A stretch of 46,355 bases of DNA from Flavobacteriaceae bacterium (lineage in GTDB: Bacteria > Bacteroidota > Bacteroidia > Flavobacteriales > Flavobacteriaceae). Below, piece by piece: positions 34,702 through 43,315 of the stretch; position 1 is the stretch's first letter; the number at the start of each line of letters is the position of its first letter. A program made the translations under genes and the position numbers. The notes under the pieces were generated by a model, which searched no databases, was not told where the DNA came from, and was given only the letters and a program-made list of their open reading frames with translations. The stretch spans positions 1 to 46,355 of the forward strand of contig PXFS01000029.1 in the NCBI GenBank assembly GCA_003564185.1, written 5' to 3'.

Positions 34702-35619
34702 TTATTCTTCAAACCTAGTTTCTACTATAGATAAAAATCTAGTTTCAAAGTTTTCTTTACCCTCCCAATTTTGATATTCTGGTTTTACTGCATTTTCAAT
34801 AAAACTTTTAGCGTCCTCAAAAGAATGCATTGTGTTTAATTGAGATAGAACGCGGTTGTAGTCTTCCACATTTCCATCAAACAGTTGTCTTGTAAAGGCT
34901 AGTCTGTCATTAAGCCCAATTTTAATCCCTTTTTTAAGTTGATCATTTAAAGATTTTTTATCTTGAGAAAATAAATCGGCTGTGGTGGTTGGTTTTGTTG
35001 GACTCTCTTCAACCTCAGCTTCATTATTTTCAGTAGCTTCAGATTTAGGGTAAGGAAGTTTTGCTTCTTCTTTGTCTACTTCAGATACTTTAGGCTCGTC
35101 TATTTTGGTTTCAAACAACGGAAGATCATCAAAATGGACACCAAAATCCTCTTCTTTTAGATTGTGAACTTGAGGTTCTTCATTTTTTACAGTAGTAGGA
35201 GTATCTTCAGTTTGAAGATCAGGGTTTATTTGATTTTCAATGTCTTCTTCATAATCTTCTAGCAAAGATTCACTTTCTTTTTTAGCTTCAATTTTTTCTG
35301 ATGCTGCTTTTGAGGTTTCAATTAAAGTTTCACCTTCAAGACTTTCGCTATTTACATCTTCTGGTATCATTTTTTTATTTGAAGCTTTTTCAACAGCTGG
35401 TTTTAAGTCATCAAATTCATTGTAAAAAGCTTCAATAAATTCTTTTCTTCCTATGCTTGGTTGATTACCTTCAAAATGTTTTTCAGCAAAAGATAAAAGG
35501 CTTAATTTTTGAAATAGTTGTTCAGCTTGCATTTTTAATTCATGCACATTAGAACGGTCTTTCATTTTTAAAATGCTGTGTGCCATGCTCATTAATTCGG
35601 CTTCTAATATTTTCTTCAT
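34702..35619 (-). CDS. Conserved acidic hypothetical protein
   Basis: A 305-residue cytoplasmic protein of three parts: a helical N-terminal segment (MAHSILKMKDRSNVHELKMQAEQLFQKLSLLSF), a long, very acidic and low-complexity middle (about 80-210, many Glu and Lys), and a helical C-terminal segment (IGLNDRLAFTRQLFDG, SFEDAKSFIE) that looks conserved. No signal peptide or catalytic motif is present. I recognise the architecture as a recurring flavobacterial hypothetical next to the thymidine kinase gene, divergent with it here (99 bases between starts), but know no function. Confidence 0.7.
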   Translation of the reverse strand: MKKILEAELMSMAHSILKMKDRSNVHELKMQAEQLFQKLSLLSFAEKHFEGNQPSIGRKEFIEAFYNEFDDLKPAVEKASNKKMIPEDVNSESLEGETLIETSKAASEKIEAKKESESLLEDYEEDIENQINPDLQTEDTPTTVKNEEPQVHNLKEEDFGVHFDDLPLFETKIDEPKVSEVDKEEAKLPYPKSEATENNEAEVEESPTKPTTTADLFSQDKKSLNDQLKKGIKIGLNDRLAFTRQLFDGNVEDYNRVLSQLNTMHSFEDAKSFIENAVKPEYQNWEGKENFETRFLSIVETRFEE

Positions 35620-35718
35620 AACTTTATGACTTACTTTTTTTGTAGCTTTTATTTTTTGCTAATTTTACTGATTTAAAATTTTAATAGAGATAAATTTAAT
35701 AAGCGACTAAATTACAAA

Positions 35719-36363
35719 ATGTTTCTCGAAAATACAGTTAATCAACAAGAGCAATTTGGATGGATTGAAGTGATTTGTGGAAGTATGTTCTCTGGAAAGA
35801 CGGAAGAGCTCATTCGCCGCTTAAAGCGTGCGAAGTTTGCTAAACAGAAAGTAGAGATTTTTAAGCCTCAAATAGATACCCGTTATGATGATATGGAAGT
35901 AGTATCTCATGATGATAATCATATTCGTTCAACTCCAGTTCCTGCGGCGGCAAATATTAGATTATTGGCAGACGGTTGCGATGTTATTGGAATAGATGAA
36001 GCTCAATTTTTTGACCAAGAAATAATTACAGTTTGTAACTATTTGGCTAATCAAGGAATACGAGTTATTGTGGCAGGTTTGGATATGGACTTTAAAGGGA
36101 ATCCCTTTGGACCTATGCCTTATTTGATGGCCACAGCAGAATATGTTACTAAAGTGCATGCAGTTTGTACTAGAACAGGCAATTTAGCTCAATATAGTTT
36201 TAGAAAATCTACTAAAGATGAATTGGTGCTACTTGGAGAAACAGATACGTATGAACCTCTGAGCAGAGCTGCTTTTTTTAAAGCACTTAAAGAAGATAAA
36301 GTGAAAGAGATTGAGGTAAAAGATGCTGAAGAAGTGCAACCGGATATGAAAAAAAATGCCTAA
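35719..36363 (+). CDS. tdk: Thymidine kinase (type II)
   Basis: A 214-residue enzyme that phosphorylates thymidine with ATP in the nucleotide salvage pathway. It has the Walker A loop GSMFSGKT (about residues 22-29), the Walker B-like IGIDEAQFF containing the catalytic Glu, and the lasso region [22 protein letters not shown] split around the substrate site. In many type II kinases the corresponding position reads CxxC for a zinc ribbon; here it is CTRT, so the second Cys is missing. The gene overlaps alr by 8 bases. Confidence 0.94.
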   Translation: MFLENTVNQQEQFGWIEVICGSMFSGKTEELIRRLKRAKFAKQKVEIFKPQIDTRYDDMEVVSHDDNHIRSTPVPAAANIRLLADGCDVIGIDEAQFFDQEIITVCNYLANQGIRVIVAGLDMDFKGNPFGPMPYLMATAEYVTKVHAVCTRTGNLAQYSFRKSTKDELVLLGETDTYEPLSRAAFFKALKEDKVKEIEVKDAEEVQPDMKKNA

Positions 36364-37462
36364 ACTAAAAGAGACCAATTTGACTATTGATTTAACCGCA
36401 TTAAAACACAATTTTAATGTAATAAAAAGTCATGTCTCCCCTTCAACTCAAATCATGGGAGTGGTAAAAGCCTTTGCTTATGGTACTGACTCTATTGTAA
36501 TTGGCGAAAAGTTGATTGAACTGGGAGTGTCTCATTTAGCTGTGGCTTATATTGAAGAAGGAATGCGATTTAGACGTAGAGGAATTAATACTCCAATATT
36601 GGTTTTTTATCCTCAATTAGAAGATTTGCCAAAACTGATTAAATATAACCTGACTCCAAGCATTTATAATTTTCGGTTTTTAGAAAAATTAATCAAAGGT
36701 TTAAAAAGAAGAAAAATTCAAAAATTTCCTGTACATATCAAAATGAATACCGGAATGAATAGGTTGGGTTTTGATTTGTCTGATTTAGCATCTTTAAAAT
36801 CGATACTAACTAATCAAGTAAATGTTGAGGTTGTAGGATTATTTTCTCATTTGTCATCTGCTGGAAATAGCGAGGAAGTGGATTTTACAAAGGAACAGAT
36901 CAAAAAATTTAATACCGCTAGACACTTTTTCAAAAAAGAAATAACTTCAAATTTTATAGCTCATTTAGCCAATTCAAGTGGCACTCTATCGCATCCAGAA
37001 GCCACCTTTGATATGGTTAGGGCGGGTATTGCTCTATACGGATATGGCAACAATAGCCAAGAGCAATTACTTCTTAAACCAGTAGCAAGCTTAACCACAG
37101 TAATTACACAATTGAGAGAAATTTCTCCTAGAGCTAGCGTGGGGTATGATAGAAATTTTAAAGCTCAAAAAGATACTACTATTGCTACTCTGCCACTGGG
37201 GTATGCTGATGGTATTTCAAGAATTTATGGAAACGGAAATGCACAGGTTATAATTCAAGGACAAAAAGCTCCAATTGTTGGAAATGTGTGTATGGATACT
37301 TTGATGGTTGATGTGACAGGAATAAATTGTAAAGAAGGTGATGTGGTTGAGGTTTTTGGAAAACAACAGTCGGCAATTGAATTTGACATAAAAGCACAAA
37401 GCATACCTTATGAGTTAATCACCAGAATATCAAGACGCGTTAGTCGTGTTTTTACAGAATAG
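36356..37462 (+). CDS. alr: Alanine racemase
   Basis: A 368-residue PLP enzyme that interconverts L- and D-alanine for peptidoglycan. The PLP-binding Lys38 sits in VVKAFAYG, the catalytic Tyr264 in SVGYDRNF, and the C-terminal [10 protein letters not shown] is the usual substrate-site motif. Length and layout are normal (N-terminal TIM barrel, C-terminal beta domain). The ATG lies inside the end of tdk, which predicts translational coupling. The Phe at position 40 replaces the common Asn of VKANAYG; such changes occur in other Bacteroidetes members as far as I recall. Confidence 0.93.
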   Translation: MPKLKETNLTIDLTALKHNFNVIKSHVSPSTQIMGVVKAFAYGTDSIVIGEKLIELGVSHLAVAYIEEGMRFRRRGINTPILVFYPQLEDLPKLIKYNLTPSIYNFRFLEKLIKGLKRRKIQKFPVHIKMNTGMNRLGFDLSDLASLKSILTNQVNVEVVGLFSHLSSAGNSEEVDFTKEQIKKFNTARHFFKKEITSNFIAHLANSSGTLSHPEATFDMVRAGIALYGYGNNSQEQLLLKPVASLTTVITQLREISPRASVGYDRNFKAQKDTTIATLPLGYADGISRIYGNGNAQVIIQGQKAPIVGNVCMDTLMVDVTGINCKEGDVVEVFGKQQSAIEFDIKAQSIPYELITRISRRVSRVFTE

Positions 37463-37487
37463 AAAAGTCTAATCTTAAAAAATAATT

Positions 37488-37495
37488 TATTTTTG
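37488..37495 (+). promoter_or_regulatory. -7 promoter element for the hydrolase-PagL operon
   Basis: TATTTTTG matches TAnnTTTG exactly and lies 16 bases before the ATG at 37512, giving a short leader. This also argues against the upstream TTG at 37506 as the start. Confidence 0.6.
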
Positions 37496-37511
37496 CGCCA
37501 ATTTATTGCAA

Positions 37512-38291
37512 ATGAAGTTATTCAAACACAAACAAACACCAGTTTATTATACTCTAGAAGGTAAAGGGTTTCCAGTTTTGTTAATTCATGGTTTTTTGGA
37601 AAACTCCTCCATGTGGAATGATATCACCAATCAATTAAGTAAAAATTATAAAGTCATCCGAATAGATTTACCAGGGCATGGGCTAACACCTGCTCATGGA
37701 TATGTGCACAGTATGTATCTTTATGCTGAAATCTGTGCTGAGCTTATGTCCATCCTTAATTTAAGTCAAGTAAAAGTTGTTGGACATTCCATGGGAGGTT
37801 ATGTAGGAATGGAATTAATCAATTTGCTTCCGCAAACTGTTGAACAGCTAATTTTACTTAATTCTACATCTTTACCAGATTCTGAAGAACGTAAAGTAGA
37901 AAGAAATAGAGCTATACAGGCCATACAAAAGTTTCCTGAAGCATTTGTGAGTATGGCGGTTAAAAACTTGTTTTTGCCAGAAAATCATCATCAACTTTCT
38001 AAAGAAATTAACCATGCAATACAAGAAGCTAATAAATGCAGCAAGCAAGGAATTATTGCTACTTTAGAAGGATTAAAAAGCAGAAGAGACCATCAAAAAA
38101 CAATGACTGATTTTAACAGTAAGATAACCTTAATAGCTGGAAAAAAGGATCAAGTCATAAAATATCCACCTACAAAAGAACTTGCAAGAACAACTAAAAC
38201 AAGATTGGTGACTTTACCTAGTGGGCATATGAGTCATCTTGAATACCCTTCTGAAACACTTGAAATAATCATTAATTTAATGGCTGGATGA
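37512..38291 (+). CDS. Alpha/beta-fold hydrolase
   Basis: A 259-residue protein of the alpha/beta hydrolase fold. Visible parts are the oxyanion stretch HGFLENSSMW, the nucleophile elbow GHSMGGYVG (Ser), the Asp in AGKKDQVIKY and the His in SGHMSHLE, so the triad is intact. No signal peptide: cytoplasmic. I chose ATG 37512 (MKLFKHKQ) over the TTG two codons upstream. Its stop overlaps the start of the deacylase gene (ATGA). The substrate is unknown; an esterase or lipase-like role is the general inference. Confidence 0.88.
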   Translation: MKLFKHKQTPVYYTLEGKGFPVLLIHGFLENSSMWNDITNQLSKNYKVIRIDLPGHGLTPAHGYVHSMYLYAEICAELMSILNLSQVKVVGHSMGGYVGMELINLLPQTVEQLILLNSTSLPDSEERKVERNRAIQAIQKFPEAFVSMAVKNLFLPENHHQLSKEINHAIQEANKCSKQGIIATLEGLKSRRDHQKTMTDFNSKITLIAGKKDQVIKYPPTKELARTTKTRLVTLPSGHMSHLEYPSETLEIIINLMAG

Positions 38292-39397
38292 GGAAGAAAA
38301 TTACAAGCATATTAGTTTTCTTCATAGCCATTGGTCTTGGCTTTTCTCAGGAGCAAAAAAAGTATTCGCATACGTTTAGTACTTCTTATTTATTTGGACA
38401 AATCATGCCACACCGGCCCAATATTGTTCATCTTATGCAAGGACCTACCAATGGATTTGTCCTTAATTGGGAAAGACAAACTTATGGGTTGAAAGAGTGG
38501 GAGCAAAGATATAATTACCCGTCAGTAGGTGCTTCATTTATGTATCAAAATATGGGTAACAGCACTTTAGGAGATGCGTATAGCTTACAAGCCGATTACC
38601 GTTTCTTTTTTTTCAAAAGAAATTTAGTACTAAGAGTGGGAAGTGGGTTAGCTTACATGACAAACCCCTTTGATATTCATCAAAACCCTAAAAATACAGC
38701 CTACGGATCTACTATTTTAGGAAGTTTTTTAGTAGGCTTAAATTACCAACAACAAAACCTGTGGGATTCGCCTTTTGGTTTTAGACTTGGAGGTTTTTTA
38801 ATGCATTATTCCAACGGGAGAACAAGATCACCAAACACCAGTACTAATAATTATGGTGTAGATTTTACTTTAACTTACGATTTAAACCATAAAGAAAAAC
38901 CTTCGTATCAACCAAAAAATTATACGAATGAATACAGTGAACCTATACGTTTTAATTTGTTATTCTCTTCAGGAATGAACGATGCGGGTGTGGTTAGGGA
39001 AAGCAATAAGCCATTTGTTGTTTTAACTGCCTATGCAGATAAACGATTAAATGCTAAATCTGCTATACAATTAGGCGTTGAGGGTTTTTTTACAACCTCT
39101 ATAAGAAATTATATTCGTCATGAGCAATCCTTATTTCCCAATAATGAAGACGTTCAGTCCTTAGATGATTGGAGAAGAATAGGGATTTTTGTTGGGCATG
39201 AGCTTTTTGTAGGAAAACTAAGTTTAGTTACCCAAGTTGGGTATTATATTTACGAACCCATAAAATTTGCAAAACCTTATTACACAAGAGTTGGATTAAA
39301 GCGTTATTTTAATGATTGGATTTACGCATCAGTGATGTTAAAAACGCATATGGCAAGAGCAGAGGCAATGGAATATGGAATTGGGGTAAGATTTTAA
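38288..39397 (+). CDS. Acyloxyacyl hydrolase / PagL-like lipid A deacylase
   Basis: A 369-residue outer-membrane protein with a signal peptide (cleavage after GLGFSQ). The composition is beta-barrel-like and the segment FLMHYSNGRTRSPNTSTNNYG holds the His-x-Ser pair of PagL-type enzymes, which remove a 3-O-linked acyl chain from lipid A. The protein is longer than PagL itself (about 170 residues), with an extended C-terminal barrel half seen in Bacteroidetes relatives. It overlaps the upstream hydrolase gene by 4 bases. A role in lipopolysaccharide remodelling is inferred from the motif. Confidence 0.8.
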   Translation: MRKKITSILVFFIAIGLGFSQEQKKYSHTFSTSYLFGQIMPHRPNIVHLMQGPTNGFVLNWERQTYGLKEWEQRYNYPSVGASFMYQNMGNSTLGDAYSLQADYRFFFFKRNLVLRVGSGLAYMTNPFDIHQNPKNTAYGSTILGSFLVGLNYQQQNLWDSPFGFRLGGFLMHYSNGRTRSPNTSTNNYGVDFTLTYDLNHKEKPSYQPKNYTNEYSEPIRFNLLFSSGMNDAGVVRESNKPFVVLTAYADKRLNAKSAIQLGVEGFFTTSIRNYIRHEQSLFPNNEDVQSLDDWRRIGIFVGHELFVGKLSLVTQVGYYIYEPIKFAKPYYTRVGLKRYFNDWIYASVMLKTHMARAEAMEYGIGVRF

Positions 39398-39406
39398 AGG
39401 CATACC

Positions 39407-40174
39407 ATGATAAAATTAATTAAAATATTTAGTTGGGCTGTGATTTTATCACATTTGACTTCTTGCAGTGATTTGAATGATTGCTTTTCTAGCAGTGGTG
39501 CTTCTCAAACACAAATCTTTGAAGTTGATTTTTTTGATAAATTGGTTGTACGTCAAAATGTTAGTTTAGAAATTATACAAAGTGAAGAAGAATTTGTTGA
39601 AATTAAAGCTGGAAGTAATAGAATAGACGAAGTATATGTTTTTGTTCAAGATTCTACATTGTTTATAGAAACAGGTGATTTGTGTACGGCTGGATTTTCA
39701 TCAGCACCTGTTCAAGCAGTTGTTTCAACTGCAAGTTTACGGGAAATTAGAAACTCTTCTCAGTTTGCAATTAAAGGTAAGGGAGTGTTGACTTACCCTA
39801 GGCTTGCACTTTTGTCGAATCGAGATTTTGGTGGACCTACAATAAATGTCGGTGATTTTGACCTTGAAGTTGATAATGAATTTGTTTGGATAAACACCAG
39901 TGGTGCTTCTATGTTTCATATTAAAGGTAAAACACAACGTTTTGATTTTGGAATTTATACTGCAACCGGTAAAATTGAAGCTAGAAATTTGTTAGCAGAT
40001 ACTATCTGGACAAGTCACAGAGGGTATTCTGAAGTGCATGTGTCTCCAAAAAATGTATTAAAAGGAGAAATTAGATCTACAGGAAATATTACATTGCATA
40101 GAATTCCAGAAATAATTGACCTTGAAGAAACTTTTTCAGGTCAGTTATTAATTGACGAAAATGCTATTGAATAA
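39407..40174 (+). CDS. Head GIN domain (DUF2807) lipoprotein
   Basis: A 255-residue protein with a short lipoprotein-like signal (HLTSC, Cys20) and a body of repeated beta-strands in the DUF2807 manner: FDKLVVRQNVSLEIIQSEEE, LREIRNSSQFAIKGKG, FDLEVDNEFVWINTSGAS, and ARNLLADTIWTSHRG. Such proteins form right-handed beta-helices in the envelope; the function is not established. It lies 9 bases after the deacylase gene and 15 before the next hydrolase, so it belongs to the same operon. Confidence 0.82.
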   Translation: MIKLIKIFSWAVILSHLTSCSDLNDCFSSSGASQTQIFEVDFFDKLVVRQNVSLEIIQSEEEFVEIKAGSNRIDEVYVFVQDSTLFIETGDLCTAGFSSAPVQAVVSTASLREIRNSSQFAIKGKGVLTYPRLALLSNRDFGGPTINVGDFDLEVDNEFVWINTSGASMFHIKGKTQRFDFGIYTATGKIEARNLLADTIWTSHRGYSEVHVSPKNVLKGEIRSTGNITLHRIPEIIDLEETFSGQLLIDENAIE

Positions 40175-40189
40175 TCGAATTAAATTTTT

Positions 40190-41035
40190 ATGAAACAGAA
40201 AAATTTTCACCTTAACGGGAAACACAACAAGCCAATTTTGGTAGATATAACCTATGATTCTTCTCAGAAAAATTTACCCGTTGTAGTATTTTGTCATGGC
40301 TATAAAGGATTTAAAGATTGGGGAGCATGGAATTTAATAGCTAATGAATTTGCCAAAGCTGGATTCTTTTTTCTGAAATTTAATTTCTCGCATAATGGTG
40401 GAACATTACAACAACCTGTAGACTTCCCAGACTTGGAAGCTTTCGGTAAAGATAATTATTCCAAGCAATTGGATGACCTTGGAACTGTTTTAGATTGGGT
40501 AGAGTCTACTCATGAATATTCAAAAAATATTGATGTACATCAAATTTCATTAATTGGACACAGTAGAGGAGGAGGAATTAGTCTTTTGAAAACAAATGAA
40601 GACAAGCGTATTAAAAAGTTAGTTACCTGGGCGGGTGTTTCAAATTTTCATTATAGATTTCCTAAGGGAAAAGCGCTAGAAGAGTGGAAAGAAAAAGGAG
40701 TTTATTACGTAAAAAATGGAAGAACAAAACAAGATATGCCTCACTACTATCAATTCTACGAAGATTATTTAACCAACAAAAAAAGATTTGATTTCAAGGA
40801 AGCACTTCAACAATTAGAAATTCCGTATTTAATTATACATGGAACAGTAGATGAAACAGTAAGTAATAAGGAAGCTGAATTTTTATTTGATAATTCAACT
40901 ACATCTACATTAAAATGGATTGCAGGTGCCAATCATGTTTTTTCAATGAAGCATCCTTGGAGTGAATCAAGTTTGCCCGAAGAAGCTATTGAGCTGGTGG
41001 AAAAAAGTATAGATTTCTTAAATAAAAAAGACTAA
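40190..41035 (+). CDS. Alpha/beta hydrolase, dienelactone-hydrolase-like
   Basis: A 281-residue cytoplasmic alpha/beta hydrolase. It shows an oxyanion segment FCHGYKGFKDWGAW, the nucleophile elbow GHSRGGGISL (Ser), the acid in IHGTVDETVSN (Asp), and a His in GANHVFSMKHPW. The layout matches the S9/dienelactone hydrolase-like group. No signal peptide. It closes the operon that starts at 37512, and its stop codon lies in the left arm of the terminator. The substrate is unknown. Confidence 0.85.
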   Translation: MKQKNFHLNGKHNKPILVDITYDSSQKNLPVVVFCHGYKGFKDWGAWNLIANEFAKAGFFFLKFNFSHNGGTLQQPVDFPDLEAFGKDNYSKQLDDLGTVLDWVESTHEYSKNIDVHQISLIGHSRGGGISLLKTNEDKRIKKLVTWAGVSNFHYRFPKGKALEEWKEKGVYYVKNGRTKQDMPHYYQFYEDYLTNKKRFDFKEALQQLEIPYLIIHGTVDETVSNKEAEFLFDNSTTSTLKWIAGANHVFSMKHPWSESSLPEEAIELVEKSIDFLNKKD

Positions 41036-41062
41036 TTCTTAATACTGAATTAGTCTTTTTTT
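41024..41062. terminator. Bidirectional terminator between hydrolase and lipocalin-like gene
   Basis: A perfect 15-bp inverted repeat (41024-41038 with 41047-41061, core GACTAATTC) with an 8-base loop and A/T runs on both sides. It lies between convergent genes and overlaps the end of the hydrolase gene. Confidence 0.9.
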
Positions 41063-41078
41063 ATTTATCGTTATAAAA

Positions 41079-41534
41079 CTAAATTTTGTTTCCTCTATAC
41101 TCCAAAGTTCCACCAAAAAACTCTTCATCTAAAGTGATAAAAATTTGACTTCCACTTGTTCTAATTTGAGCATCTTCTGTATCTCCGTCTATAACTAACC
41201 TAAATTGACCATCACCTAAGTCTTCCCAAGTTCCATCTAATTCTCCGTCAATGAAACACTCTTCATTGTCATCAAAATCAAAATCAACTTCAAAGTCTGT
41301 TAGGCTTAAGCTTCCTTCAGCTCCAAAAGAAACTACCGGAGTACTACTACAGCTATCAGTAGAAATAGTTTCTTCAACCGTACCAAAACCTTCAAATTCA
41401 AACTGAGAGTAAACTTCATAAATTTCCCATGAACCAACCACGCTTTCAGCATCAGCAGAGCCTGCGCTGTCATCATCACTTGAACAGCTGAAAATTGCTA
41501 TAGATATAGCTAACATACATAAAATTTTTTTCAT
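41079..41534 (-). CDS. Lipocalin-like lipoprotein
   Basis: A 151-residue lipoprotein with signal ending AIFSC (Cys17) followed by an SSDDDS stretch typical of Bacteroidetes surface-export lipoproteins. The body has the lipocalin pattern: GSWEIYEVYS near the start, an F-G-EGSLSL strand, GTWEDLGDGQFRL, and a final LEYRGNKI. It is strongly acidic, with two Cys (DSC and EEC) that may form a disulfide. The ligand is unknown. Its operon seems to be a single gene. Confidence 0.75.
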   Translation of the reverse strand: MKKILCMLAISIAIFSCSSDDDSAGSADAESVVGSWEIYEVYSQFEFEGFGTVEETISTDSCSSTPVVSFGAEGSLSLTDFEVDFDFDDNEECFIDGELDGTWEDLGDGQFRLVIDGDTEDAQIRTSGSQIFITLDEEFFGGTLEYRGNKI

Positions 41535-41658
41535 AATATTTAATTTAAAATTTTTGGTTAAGATGACTTAAATTATCATTTTGAAAATCTTAAAATGTAT
41601 AAATGGTTGGTTTTTGTTGATAATTGGTAAGTTTTTTCTTTTTTTCAACAGTAAAGGA

Positions 41659-43164
41659 TTAAATTTTAAGTTCCATCCCAGGCTGAAGTCTAACCGATTT
41701 AAGATTGTTGTTTTTCTTAATATCCTCAATACTTACATGCGGATATTTTTGAGCTATTTTCCATAGGGAATCTCCTTCTTTTACTTGGTAAACTTCAAAT
41801 GAATCTTTTTTTGAAATTTCTTCATCGTTTTTTTTATGACTTGAGGTCTCTATTTGATTTAGAGAATCTGGGTTTTTAGGGTAAATTAACAATTTTTGTC
41901 CAATTTTTAATCGATCAGAAGATAGCTTATTCCATCGTTTTAAATCACTTACTCCTACCTTATGCTTTTCAGCTATTTTTCCTAGAAAATCTCCAGATTT
42001 TACTCGGTAAGAAATAGCTTCATTCATTTTTTTGTTTTCTGGTAAAACCTCCTTTGAATGCTGAATTTTAAACTGAGTAAAACCATAAATTTCTTCTTCG
42101 TTAGCAACAAATAATTGTGTGTGCGAGTAAGGTAACTTTAGGTAATGATTCTTATCCTTCTCAAATGGAATAATACCTAACTTATAGTGAGGATTTAAAG
42201 TTTTTAAAAATTCTTCATCAAGTTTTAAAACTTCAGCTATATGTTCAATTTTTAGTAGTTCTTTCACTTGTATGGTATCGGTATAAAGGGTGAAGTCATT
42301 TTGCTCTGAAGAAACAAGTTGATGTTCTTCAGCATATTCAAATAGATACATAATAGCTATAAATGAAGGCACATAGCCGGCGGTTTCTCTGGGTAAATAT
42401 CTTCTTAATTCCCAATAATTTGTATTTCCACCACTTCTCCTAATAGCTTTGTTAACATTTCCAGGGCCAGAATTATAAGCAGCTAAAGCCAAGTCCCAAT
42501 CTTCAAACATGCTGTATAGTAAATTGAGGTATTGCGCAGCTGCCTCAGTTGATTTGATTGGGTCCATGCGTTCATCAACGTAGCTACTTACCTCTAAATC
42601 ATACATTAGCCCTGTAGGATACATGAACTGCCAAAGACCAGTAGCCCCAACAGGCGACTTAGCTCTGGGGTTTAGGGCAGATTCAACAACTGCTAAATAC
42701 TTCATCTCTAAGGGAATATTGTGCTTATCAAAAGTCTCTTCAAATAAAGGAAAGTAAAGTTTACTCAAGCGAAAAAGCCGTTGTATAAATTCGGGATTTC
42801 GCTGTAGGTACAATCGAATCACTTTTTCTAAACTTTCATTATACTCGATGTCAAAAGGAGTTTTTTGGTTTAATTTCACAAGCCTTTCAATAAGTACTTC
42901 AGTATTCAATTCACTATCAAGTTGAATTCCTTCTACATCTTTTTTTAAAAAATCTCTCATTTCTTCATAAAGTACCTGATTTCCAATTTCTGCTTGCCAG
43001 ATAGAATCAATAGCCCTTGTTTTTTGGTAATCATAAAGCACAAGTTCTAGAGAATCTGTAAGCTTTTTATCAAGATGTATGGGGGTCAATGATTTAGATT
43101 TTTCTTGTTGAGCATATATGTTACACACTAGAAAAATAGTTAAAAATACAATTTTGATTTTCAT
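41659..43164 (-). CDS. MltD-like lytic transglycosylase with two LysM domains
   Basis: A 501-residue exported protein that cleaves peptidoglycan by a non-hydrolytic route. A signal peptide (FLVCNIYAQ) is followed by a helical segment, a GH23 lysozyme-like domain with the catalytic Glu161 in AVVESALNP, and the motifs GATGLWQFM and ALAAYNSGPGNV. Two LysM domains close the protein (residues 386-429, YRVKSGDFLGKIAEKHKV; and 459-501, YQVKEGDSLWKIAQKY) and bind peptidoglycan. Length and order match MltD-type proteins. It is transcribed alone, convergent with nothing close on the left. Confidence 0.92.
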   Translation of the reverse strand: MKIKIVFLTIFLVCNIYAQQEKSKSLTPIHLDKKLTDSLELVLYDYQKTRAIDSIWQAEIGNQVLYEEMRDFLKKDVEGIQLDSELNTEVLIERLVKLNQKTPFDIEYNESLEKVIRLYLQRNPEFIQRLFRLSKLYFPLFEETFDKHNIPLEMKYLAVVESALNPRAKSPVGATGLWQFMYPTGLMYDLEVSSYVDERMDPIKSTEAAAQYLNLLYSMFEDWDLALAAYNSGPGNVNKAIRRSGGNTNYWELRRYLPRETAGYVPSFIAIMYLFEYAEEHQLVSSEQNDFTLYTDTIQVKELLKIEHIAEVLKLDEEFLKTLNPHYKLGIIPFEKDKNHYLKLPYSHTQLFVANEEEIYGFTQFKIQHSKEVLPENKKMNEAISYRVKSGDFLGKIAEKHKVGVSDLKRWNKLSSDRLKIGQKLLIYPKNPDSLNQIETSSHKKNDEEISKKDSFEVYQVKEGDSLWKIAQKYPHVSIEDIKKNNNLKSVRLQPGMELKI

Positions 43165-43290
43165 TTTTATTTTCTGCTAACTGAAATTTTTAACCTGCAA
43201 TTATATGACAATAATCAGTTTCCTTCACTTCAAGTCGGTTAATCTTTTCAGAAAAATTGTCTTTAATAAAGTATTTCTTTTTGGAAGTTT

Positions 43291-43298
43291 TAATTTTG
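43291..43298 (+). promoter_or_regulatory. -7 promoter element for ferredoxin reductase gene
   Basis: TAATTTTG matches TAnnTTTG exactly and lies 17 bases before the ATG at 43316. No TTG is seen at the usual -33 distance. Confidence 0.55.
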
Positions 43299-43315
43299 CT
43301 TGAAATTTTATAAAA

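Noticed and set aside
37506-37511. TTG start for the alpha/beta hydrolase
   Set aside because: An ATG follows two codons later, and the -7 promoter element at 37488 makes a very short leader already.
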